Under the pieces are notes generated by a model. That model ran no database searches. It had not been told where the DNA came from and was given only the letters and a program-made list of their open reading frames with translations. A stretch of 64,000 nucleotides of DNA, taken from NCBI GenBank assembly GCA_963767715.1, contig CAVYFA010000001.1:1-64000 (forward strand), read 5' to 3'. Source of the DNA: CAVSXS01 sp963767715 (lineage in GTDB: Bacteria; Chloroflexota; Ktedonobacteria; Ktedonobacterales; Ktedonobacteraceae). The translations under genes and the position numbers were made by a program. Below are positions 1 to 7,629 of the stretch, in pieces. Within the stretch, counting starts at the first letter, position 1; every line of letters begins with the position of its first letter.

Positions 1-1315
1 CAGGAAGCTGTTCTTTATCTGTTCCCTCTTCTTCTTCCACCCATCCGACAGCAGGCGGCGGGGGAGTGCGCTTGAAGTTACCTGCTAACTCTTTAGCATC
101 GTCGCCTGATACCTGATAGACGATAATGGTTCCGGCATTGAGCGTTGCCACTTTGTTTGCATGGTCTAATTGTCCTCGCGCCTGATGCGCCACACAGGTT
201 GCAATCTTATACTTTCGCACCTCAGTTAAAAGCTCTGCAAACGTCGGCGTTGCGAAACGTTGGTACTCATCAGCATAGAGGTTAAACTGAACCCGCTCTG
301 CTTCCGGCGTATCTTTACGCGAGAAGGCGGCATTCGCAATTTGGCTGATTATTACGCTTCCGATAAGGCTGGTGATTAAAGGATAATCACGCGAAAGGCT
401 CACGAGTAAAATCTTGTTGTTATCCATAATTTGTCGAAAGTTGAGCGTTGTTTCTGATTGCCCAACGATCTGCATGATAAGGGGATCAAGGAGAAAGTTC
501 CCAAGCCGACTCAGCGTTGATGCCGTTAAATCCACTTGCTCACCTCGCTTCCATCGACTGTAGCTCTCCCAAAAACTCCGTGCCATCGGATTTTTTACCG
601 GCGCAAGCAGCTTTGTCCTTGCCGTTTCATCGTCTGTGAGTAAGGGGATTTCTGCCATCGTCATGTGTGGAGATTGGTGCGCGAGTAGGACAGGAATGAC
701 ATATTGCAGCGTTCTTGCCATGTTTGGTGCTTCTTTGACCAGATCACCGCTTTCGGTAAATAGTTTGGCAAAGATTTCCATAATATGAGAGATGGTACGG
801 CTGACTTCTTTTTTGTCCAACGGGTTATTGCATTGGAAGAGGTTTAGACCGAAGGTATACTCATCGTCAAGGAGATCAAGGAGTATGACATCCTGTCCAC
901 GCGCTTTGGGCAAGCGTTTGAGAATATCAGTAATCGCATCCCCATGCGGTGTGATGAAACAGACCCCCATGCCCTGCTCAATATCTTGCACGATCATATT
1001 GACCATAAGGGTTGTTTTGCCTGAGCCGGTTTTGCCAATGACATACATACCCTTGAGCCGTTGTTCCTGTGTCAAGCTGATGGGCTCATCTGTCTGCGTG
1101 TCTTTTCCAAGCAAAACAGCGTGTGGATCGACAGCCCGAACATGACGCATAGAAGTGCCTGACTGATGAATACTTGCGAAAGAAGTGGGGGGAGAGGAAG
1201 GCACTTGACTTTCGATATCGGCAGCAGCATCGCCGTCTTTCTGGTAGGTGAGCGGTATTGGCTGTAATAAGCCGTACTTTATTGGGGGAAGCGGCGGTAA
1301 TGCGTCATCTGTCAT
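1..1315 (-). CDS. VirD4/TraG-type type IV secretion coupling ATPase (3' end outside window)
   Basis: This is a hexameric coupling ATPase of the kind that feeds single-stranded DNA into a conjugative type IV secretion channel. The frame opens at the ATG at 1315 and is still open at base 1, giving 438 visible residues. A Walker A motif, GKTGSGKTT, lies near residues 94-102, and a Walker B-like segment ending ADEYQRF lies near 348-354. It is followed by AHQARGQL, as in the TraG/TraD/VirD4 group. No membrane helix is seen in the first 90 residues, which are proline-rich, so it may be a soluble coupling protein like some Gram-positive and Chloroflexota relatives. The start lies just behind the original end of a decayed zinc-ribbon gene, so the two were probably one operon. 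The gene marks the left part of the window as a conjugative element. I am sure of the family but not of the exact subfamily. Confidence 0.85.
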   Translation of the reverse strand, partial: MTDDALPPLPPIKYGLLQPIPLTYQKDGDAAADIESQVPSSPPTSFASIHQSGTSMRHVRAVDPHAVLLGKDTQTDEPISLTQEQRLKGMYVIGKTGSGKTTLMVNMIVQDIEQGMGVCFITPHGDAITDILKRLPKARGQDVILLDLLDDEYTFGLNLFQCNNPLDKKEVSRTISHIMEIFAKLFTESGDLVKEAPNMARTLQYVIPVLLAHQSPHMTMAEIPLLTDDETARTKLLAPVKNPMARSFWESYSRWKRGEQVDLTASTLSRLGNFLLDPLIMQIVGQSETTLNFRQIMDNNKILLVSLSRDYPLITSLIGSVIISQIANAAFSRKDTPEAERVQFNLYADEYQRFATPTFAELLTEVRKYKIATCVAHQARGQLDHANKVATLNAGTIIVYQVSGDDAKELAGNFKRTPPPPAVGWVEEEEGTDKEQLP

Positions 1316-1318
1316 TGG

Positions 1319-2396
1319 CTATTTTCTTCCCCGCCAATCAAGCTCGCTACCTTACCGCGAAACACGGTAACTTTTTCTTCCCATTGCTGGTTTGCCGCAG
1401 GGGAAATAGAATTGCTAAGGTTAGCCCAGAGGGAAAGCAAATGCACCATTGCCTGTAGTTGCGTCAAGACTTCCTGCCGGTTCCTCCACTCATCAGTCAC
1501 AAAGGGGAGGTGTGGGAAAATCGCAGCACAGAATGTCGGATTGCCAGATCGAGCTAAAACTTCAGCAAAATAAAACCCTCCTGTATCAAATCCCATCCTA
1601 GACTACAATTTCCAGCATAGGAGCAGTCCAGATAGACAACAAGGACTCCCTGATCTGTGGTAAAGTTCAGAATTGCGCCGGCGACCTCTACCCGTATCGG
1701 CTCAGGAGGCGGAAACACTTCGTCATCTTTTTTCGCCAGTTCGTCTAGCTCGCTATAATCAGGCATGTGAAATGTGAGAAATGCATCTGAGAACCGATCT
1801 TCATCGCCGTAGCAGTATTTATAAAAGGCAAGTACCTGCGGCGCATATGCTAGCTTACTATTCTTGTAGACAAGAAACCCGCGCCGAATTGCTTGGTTGA
1901 GATACCACTCGACGATTGTTCTTACAAACTGTGCTTCATGGGCATTTGGTCTATTTGTTGGAAAAAATAGCTTCTCTGCTTCCCCAATTACGGCGTGCCT
2001 CAGACTGGAGCAGGACATTATCTTCTAGCCGACGAAACCAGTCAATCGCCCGAAACCCACTTGTTTCGTACTCAGCCCACCGTACTGCCCGTTTTCTAAT
2101 CTCATCCTTATTATTGTTGAAATCATAGACGTCAATATCTTCAAAAAGAATGGAAGACTCTTGGAAAGTCTTCCCAAATCGTTTCGTCCATTCTTTGCAA
2201 CCAAATCCTATCATCAGTAATAACAGGTTTGCCGCAGTATAGACAAAACTTTGCATCCTCAGCCAGTGCATACCCGCAAGTTTCACAAAAGCGTATTTCC
2301 GCCTCTTGTGCTTCTTCTACGGTTGCGCCGCACTGGGCGCAGAATTTACGCATCTTCGGGTAATTGCATATGACAATTGGCACAGGTGATCGTCAT
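1319..2396 (-). pseudogene. Decayed zinc-ribbon protein, tandem copy 1
   Basis: The original gene can be traced from an ATG at 2396, with a good AAAGGAG ribosome site, to a TAG at 1321-1319, but the frame is broken at least five times. The first break is right after the start, where MTITCANCHMQLPEDA meets a stop and FCAQCGAT continues in the next frame. Further shifts fall near 2150, 2000, 1590 and 1340. The N-terminus holds zinc-ribbon CxxC pairs (CANC, CAQC, CETC, CLYC). The rest is a domain I do not recognise, carrying LDELAKKDDE and FPPPEP followed by EVAGAILNF. A second copy with the same order of segments lies directly upstream. The intact ribosome site and conserved protein segments point to recent decay. 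Long genes elsewhere in the window are unbroken, which argues against sequencing error. Confidence 0.75.
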
Positions 2397-2421
2397 GGTA
2401 CTCTCCTTTACCGCTTGCTAG

Positions 2422-3483
2422 CGTTATTTTCTCCCGCGCCAGTCAAGCTCAGTCACCTGGCCGCGAAACAAGGTCACTTTCTCTTCCCAATTTTTATATT
2501 CAGTGGGAGAGTATTGCACGGGAAATCCGAAGCTGGCTCAAGACTTCCTGGCGGTGTCTTTGCTCATCAGTCACAAAAGGAATGTGGTTGAAGATCGCAG
2601 CACAGCAAGTCTCGCCAGCACCAGACCGTGCTAGTATCTCTCCAATACGATGCTCAGAGCCATAGACTGCCGAAATCCAACGATCATCAAATTCTATTGC
2701 TACTTTTTTCCCTAGCTGCGAACAGGCCATATCAACCACAAGGACAGCTTCATCAGACATAAAGTTGAGAATTGCACCAGCTACCTCAACTCGGAGCGGC
2801 TCAGGCGGCGGAAACAGTTCGTCATCTTTTTTTGCCAGTTCGTCTAACTTTGTATAATCAGGCTCTTTATGCCGTAAGTTTGCAAGGTCTTCATCTGACC
2901 AACGAAGCTGTTTTTTGTGGTAATCGTACCGCTTGCGGAAAAAAGTTTCCTTGATAATCAATAAACCCGTGCCTCATGGCTTCCTGAATAAACCACATCA
3001 TCGCTGTTTTCAGAAAGAGCGCGTGTTGTGCATTCGGTTTATTTGTCGGAAACCAATTCCGCTCTAACTCCCAGTGGCCGTCAAAAAGACCAGAGAAATT
3101 ATCGGGATCACGTAAACAACTGTACCCAAAAGTCTATGGTAAAATTGCTTATATGATAATTTGTCCACTGTATCGCCCGACTTTGAACTGCACCCTTATT
3201 CTTTTCAAAGTCAAGCATTACCAATGGGATCAGCACGATACGGAGAACTTGCATAGAGTTCATCTCTGATAGCTTCATCACGTTTTCTCTTTGCAGTGAT
3301 TTCGCCAACAGAAGTACCACAGTCAAGACAGAATTTCGCATCCCCTGGTAGTTCAAAGCCACAGTATTGACAAAAAACCGATTGCTGCGCTGGCACTTGC
3401 ATTATTATAGCTGCGCCACAGCTTAAACAAAATCTCGCAATATCGGGCAGTTCTTTTCCGCAATTGGAGCAAGTCGAAGCCAC
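2422..3483 (-). pseudogene. Decayed zinc-ribbon protein, tandem copy 2
   Basis: This is a paralogue of the neighbouring copy, about 1.06 kb long. A GTG at 3483 follows a GGAGG ribosome site and opens CSNCGKELPDIARFC, then CQYCGFELPGDAKFC, giving two zinc ribbons. The frame then breaks near 3215, 3060 and 2950. After that the conserved core LDELAKKDDELFPPPEP and EVAGAILNF reads in frame, and a further shift near 2510 separates the C-terminal WEEKVTLFRG and ELDWRGRK, which ends at the TAA at 2424-2422. Copy 1 keeps the same C-terminus in a shifted frame, so both came from one ancestral protein. The breaks lie at different places in the two copies, so they decayed independently. The function is unknown. 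Zinc ribbons fused to an alpha/beta-rich domain on a conjugative element could have a nucleic-acid or regulatory role, but nothing in the sequence proves it. Confidence 0.75.
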
Positions 3484-3630
3484 GCTCACCTCCATTTCTC
3501 AGATACAGACGAGTTGCAATTAGCCTCATTCTATCACCAGTAAACCAGCACAGCAAAGCAGCACTCCCACTGTATTCTCATCAAAAACTTGCGATATACT
3601 ACCAGTAACACAAGACAAGAGATACAGCTA

Positions 3631-4513
3631 ATGGAACGAGAGCAGCACACCTACCAGACCAACCGGAGACGCAAGGCGAAAACCTTCTCCTGTTACCAGG
3701 CAGCCCTAGCGTATGCCGAACAGGGCTGGCCGGTGTTTCCGGTGCATGGCAAAGTGCCGTATAAATACCTCTTGCCTGATCTGCCAAGTCACGGCCATAA
3801 AGATGCAACCACTGACCAGGAGCAACTAGCAGCTACTGGCAGTACCACCCAGGCGCAAATATCGGCTTGCCAACCGGCAGCGCATCAGGCGTGTTGGTTG
3901 TCGATATGGATGTGCCGGACGGCTACTACAATCTCAAGACTTTGCAAGCACACTATGACAGCCTGCCACTGAAACCAGAACCAGCCGCACCGCAGGCGGC
4001 GGAATGCACTACTTTTACCAGTATCCGCAAACCGGCACAGACTATCATGGCACTGTTGGTCTAGATCAGCTTATCGGCATTGATATCCGCGCCCAGGGCA
4101 ATTATGTCGTCTTGCCGCCCTCCCGACTCTACGCTAGAAAAGCCTACCGATGGACAGATGCGGAAACGCCGATTGCCCAAGCACCGGACTGGCTACTTAC
4201 CTTGTTATCCCAGGCAGAGGAACAGAGACAGCAGCCCCAGCAAAGTTTGGGCTTCGCCTACCCGTCGGGGGAGAAGTGGTTAGCCGAGGCTATCAGCAGA
4301 GCCAGGGAAGGCAACCGCAATACCACCGGTTTCTGGCTTGCCCGCATGCTGCGAAACGACGGCCTCTCGCAAGCGGAAGCCTTGCGGATCGTTCTTACCT
4401 ATGCCAACCGCGTGCCGCAGGGAGAACGAGCCGCCTACACCTCCAAAGAAGCCGCCGCCAGTGTCAGAAGCGCGTACCAACGGCCAGCGCAGCAGCGACC
4501 CAGGAAAAAATAA
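3631..4513 (+). pseudogene. Bifunctional primase/polymerase (prim-pol), frameshifted
   Basis: The translation matches the archaeo-eukaryotic primase-polymerase family found on plasmids and integrative elements, which primes and copies DNA during element replication. It begins with AYAEQGWPVFPVHGK in one frame. It continues as GLPTGSASGVLVVDMD in a second frame after an apparent one-base loss near 3834. It then runs as GGGMHYFYQYP and GIDIRAQGNYVVLPPS in a third frame after another one-base loss near 3985. These three blocks are the usual conserved elements: the N-terminal entry, the catalytic acidic DxD and the GGxH motif. The C-terminal part from about 4260 (EGNRNTTGFWLARMLR) resembles a primase C-terminal helical domain. 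With two frameshifts the gene should be inactive unless the errors come from sequencing. It fits the conjugative-element context. Confidence 0.8.
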
Positions 4514-5005
4514 CGGTGCGGGCCCCGACCAGGCAGGAGAAACGCTGCTCAATTGCCAGCCGAGCAAAGCCCATACCTTGCTGGAAAAGCAGTGTTTGTC
4601 TGCATTTTCCCGAAGATTGCAGCATATAAGCGTTCTGTTATCGGAAACAGCAAGCGGTCAGTATTGCAAGATTTCAGTGATTTCCAAATTCTAATCTTTC
4701 TCCCTTTTTCTCGCATTATGAGCCGGATAGGTTCACTTTACCGGCTTTTCTCAGACATTACTCGATGCTCTTTTTTCACTTCTGTAGCGTATATCCTTCT
4801 TTATTTGCTATAGATGATAATCGAAAGGTTCAGATAACTCTTGTCTTATATATATCCCTCATAAGCGCTCTCTAGTAATCTAAGCTCCCTTATGTTATAC
4901 TTATATCATCTAGTGTGTGTAGAGTAATGTCAATTGTAATCATAACTGCGTAGCGTGTCCTCTGTTGTCTAAACCCTCTCTCTTTCAGGTTAAGGAGAAA
5001 CCAGG
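4514..5005. other. AT-rich stretch without a gene, upstream of the recombinase pair
   Basis: I see no coding region here. The stretch from about 4600 to 4990 is clearly richer in A and T than its surroundings and holds several promoter-like runs, for example TTATACTTATAT near 4894-4905. It probably carries the promoter and leader of the recombinase operon. No clear stem-loop terminator or repeated operator was found. Confidence 0.5.
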
Positions 5006-5473
5006 ATGACCCAGGCAGAAACCGGCAAGCGGGCGGCAATCTATGCGCGCACCCCGCCAGTTCAGGAAGCCGGAGCGACCATTGCCCTTGCCGAGCAAAT
5101 ACACCAGTGTAAGGAGTATTGCCAAAGGCACAGCTACACACCTCTCTACGTCTATGCCGAAGTCGGCAGTGCCAACAACACAGACCGGAAGTCACTGGTC
5201 ACAGCCCTAGCCGATGCGAGGGCCGGAAAGTTTGCTGTGCTGGTAATCCATGACTTTTTCCGGCTTGCCAGAAACGGCGATCTGCTGCAAAGCCTCATCA
5301 GTCAATTTGAACAGGCAGGCGTGACGGTTGCGAGTGTGAGCGAAGGTGAGCAACTTGCCGCCATGATCGCTGCAATTTATGAGGAAGTTTCCCGCATATC
5401 GCGGGAGCGGATGGCTGTACGAAGTCGTGCTGGCAGACAGCCTACCACCAGGGAAAGGAGCGTAAGGCCATGA
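5006..5473 (+). CDS. Short serine-recombinase-like protein, catalytic serine missing
   Basis: A 155-residue protein made only of a resolvase/invertase N-terminal catalytic domain, without the recombinase and zinc-ribbon domains that normally follow. The opening motif, normally YxRxS with the nucleophilic serine, reads YARTPP, so the serine is replaced by proline. The second motif, normally DRLxR, reads FRLAR, keeping both arginines but losing the aspartate. The end, SRISRERMAVRSRAG, matches the start of the long E helix. It should not be able to cut DNA. The start follows AGGTTAAGGAGAAACC, a strong ribosome site. Its stop overlaps the start of the large recombinase by four bases (ATGA), so the two are translated together. 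It may be an accessory or regulatory partner of the active recombinase, or a remnant; the coupled arrangement favours a role. Confidence 0.8.
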   Translation: MTQAETGKRAAIYARTPPVQEAGATIALAEQIHQCKEYCQRHSYTPLYVYAEVGSANNTDRKSLVTALADARAGKFAVLVIHDFFRLARNGDLLQSLISQFEQAGVTVASVSEGEQLAAMIAAIYEEVSRISRERMAVRSRAGRQPTTRERSVRP

Positions 5474-7212
5474 AGCAGCCAGGAAACAGGGACTACCAGG
5501 GGTTACGGGCGTTAATGCTCCTTCGTGTGTCAACGCCAGGACAAGAGGATCGCTACGGCCTGCCCTCGCAAGAAAAAGAAATCCGCGAGAAATTACTTGT
5601 CCCGCTTGGCTTACAGCTTGATGAAGAGCACCACATTATTCGCGATACCTACACCGGACTTGAGTTTAAGGAGCGTCCGGTGCTCATTCGCATCTTAGAG
5701 ATGGCGCGTCGTCATGAAATTGATGTGGTGGTGATGGACGTGCTTGACCGCTTAGGAAGACGAGGGTTAGAGCGGGAACTCTACCGGATGCAACTGCGTG
5801 AGTATGGCGTGCGAATTCTCACCACTGACCCTAATGACCACGCCGACGATGATAGTTTGATCGGGGAGATGATCCGGCTTATCAAAGGCTACCAGGCAGA
5901 GGAAGAATTAAACAATATCCGCAGGCGTTGTATGCACGGCAAACGGGTTAAGGCAGAAGGCGATAGCGCCAAAGGTATACCACCCAGGATCGTCGGCGGA
6001 GGACACCGGATGTACGGTTACAACTATGTGCTGGACGGAAAAGGCAAACGAATTGGGTTCAGCCTCAACCATGCAGTGGTACGGGTTGAGCCGGATGGTA
6101 CCGAGTGGACGGAAGTAAAGGTGATTGTGTTTATCTTTGAGTCAGCAGCAGCGGGAACAACCTTCTGGCAGATTGCCAAGACGCTGAATGAAAAAGGCAT
6201 TCCCACCCCCTATGCCTCCAAGTCGATCACGGCAAAAAATACCGGCAAGCATCCGGTGTGGCAACCATCAGCCATTAGCCGGCTCATCTGGAATACCGGC
6301 TACTTTGGCGAAGCCCGTTTTTTCAAGAAGGAAGTCCTCAAACGAGTCCCAGGGAAAAAACACGCGCCGCGGCGCAAAACCGCACCTTCGGAGCAAGTGG
6401 TCGTGCCCATCCCTGCAATTGTGACAAAAGAACTGGCAGAGGCAGCACAGCGCAATGCCATGCGAAACAGACGGCAGGCACCCCGCAACAACAGCAATCC
6501 CCAGGAATTTCTGCTCAGAGCTGGCTTGGCTCGCTGTGGATATTGCGGCGGGAGCATGTCGGCCATCCGACATCTGTACACCAATCAGACAACCGGTGAG
6601 CGAAAACACTATGCCCTGTACACCTGCGTGAAACAAACAACCCTTCTAGAGCAGTGCAAAGGCTGTAGCATTCTCACCACAACGCTGGATGAGGCCGCCT
6701 GGGAAAAAGCGCTTGAGATTATCAGAAATCCCGCGCTGGTGGACGAGCAGGTGAACGCCAGGCGCACACCCGACCCGACAGCAGATAACCGCAAACGGAT
6801 CAACGCCAAACTCGCCGAAAACAGGCGGATGCAACAAAACCTGGAAGAAAACCTGGCGACGCTGCTGAAAAAGAGCAAGCTCACGAAGAATTCAGCCGAG
6901 TTTTTAACCGGCCAACTACAAGAGCTTGCCAGGCAAGAACTGGACTACCTGAATGCACTGGCAAAAGAGGAAGACGACTATTTGATTTGGCAACAGGTGC
7001 AGGAACAACTCGATGCGCTGCACCGACACTGTGCAGAAATGCGCGAAAACCTTGACAACCCTGAGTATACTCTAACGTATGAAAGGAAGCGGGAACTCCT
7101 GGAATTCTTCGGTATTACTGTAATCGCCTGGAGACCAGACCACGAGCCGCGTTACGAGGTAGTATGCGACCCACCGACAATTGTCTTGCACCTCTCAAAA
7201 GTGGGGCATTGA
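5470..7212 (+). CDS. Large serine recombinase (integrase of the element)
   Basis: This 580-residue large serine recombinase would catalyse integration and excision of the element by attP/attB exchange. The catalytic serine is in LRVSTPGQ (S21) and the arginine cluster is DRLGRRG near residue 93. The Recombinase domain follows around 165-300 (GYNYVLDGKG, then WQPSAISRLIWNTGYFG). The zinc ribbon CGYCGG pairs with later cysteines (CVKQ, CKGC) near 357-397, and a charged coiled coil spans about 430-530. The length is typical. It starts by ATGA overlap with the dead paralogue and has an AAAGGAG site. The last codons and the TGA at 7210-7212 lie in sequence that also encodes the conserved KSGALIT of DprA in another frame. 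The present C-terminus is therefore set by the target gene, and the excised form would end differently. Confidence 0.9.
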   Translation: MKQPGNRDYQGLRALMLLRVSTPGQEDRYGLPSQEKEIREKLLVPLGLQLDEEHHIIRDTYTGLEFKERPVLIRILEMARRHEIDVVVMDVLDRLGRRGLERELYRMQLREYGVRILTTDPNDHADDDSLIGEMIRLIKGYQAEEELNNIRRRCMHGKRVKAEGDSAKGIPPRIVGGGHRMYGYNYVLDGKGKRIGFSLNHAVVRVEPDGTEWTEVKVIVFIFESAAAGTTFWQIAKTLNEKGIPTPYASKSITAKNTGKHPVWQPSAISRLIWNTGYFGEARFFKKEVLKRVPGKKHAPRRKTAPSEQVVVPIPAIVTKELAEAAQRNAMRNRRQAPRNNSNPQEFLLRAGLARCGYCGGSMSAIRHLYTNQTTGERKHYALYTCVKQTTLLEQCKGCSILTTTLDEAAWEKALEIIRNPALVDEQVNARRTPDPTADNRKRINAKLAENRRMQQNLEENLATLLKKSKLTKNSAEFLTGQLQELARQELDYLNALAKEEDDYLIWQQVQEQLDALHRHCAEMRENLDNPEYTLTYERKRELLEFFGITVIAWRPDHEPRYEVVCDPPTIVLHLSKVGH

Positions 7213-7583
7213 TCACGGTGGAGCATGCCCTCAAGCAGGGCCGCGAGGTGTTTGCCGTTCCCGGCAGCATACTCTCGAGCAGGAGCGCCGGCACCAACAA
7301 GCTGATCCAGGACGGCGCGCGCCCCGTGATGGAGGTCAAGGACATCATCGAGGCGCTCAACCTCTTCATGATTCCACAGCAGATCGAGATGCAAACGGTG
7401 CTGCCCGACAATGATGAGGAAAGAGCCCTCCTGGCCCAGCTCAGCCATGAGCCGCGTCATATCGATGACCTGATTCGCGAAACCGATCTCCCCGCGATGA
7501 TTGTCAGCTCCACATTGACAATGATGGAACTGAAGGGGGTAATTCGGCAAGTAGGAGGGATGCAGTATGTGCTGGCGAGATAA
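7164..7583 (+). pseudogene. dprA: DprA C-terminal remnant, cut by the integrated element
   Basis: From about residue 11 this frame reads KSGALITVEHALKQGREVF and AVPGSILS, then GTNKLIQDGARPV. That is the end of the Rossmann-like nucleotide-binding domain of DprA, the RecA-loading protein of natural transformation. The C-terminal winged-helix domain follows (residues about 85-139, ending GGMQYVLAR). The whole first part of DprA is missing, and the frame instead overlaps the 3' end of the recombinase in another frame. The ATG at 7164 and the residues before KSGALIT belong to the element and not to DprA. The simplest reading is that the element integrated inside dprA and its other half lies left of the window. 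The fragment would lack most of the DNA-binding fold and should not work. Confidence 0.88.
7170..7215. other. Predicted element/chromosome junction (att site) in dprA
   Basis: DprA homology begins abruptly here at the codons for KSGALIT, while everything to the left belongs to the recombinase. The crossover point of the serine integrase should therefore lie in or just before this stretch. The exact core dinucleotide cannot be fixed because the matching junction at the other end of the element is outside the window. Confidence 0.65.
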
Positions 7584-7629
7584 ATTATACACTTGTCATC
7601 GATCTCCTTGCCCTCTAGCGAGAACCTGA

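Noticed and set aside
792..1145. Forward open frame of 117 codons
   Set aside because: It is antisense to the coupling ATPase, whose Walker motifs read clearly on the minus strand.
1319..4513. Sequencing error as the cause of all frameshifts
   Set aside because: Lesions cluster in accessory genes, while long core genes and a 1561-codon frame are unbroken. An error cannot be excluded for any single indel, so reads should be checked.
5470..7212. tRNA gene as the integration target of the element
   Set aside because: No tRNA-like sequence is present at the junction; the flanking sequence is clearly dprA.
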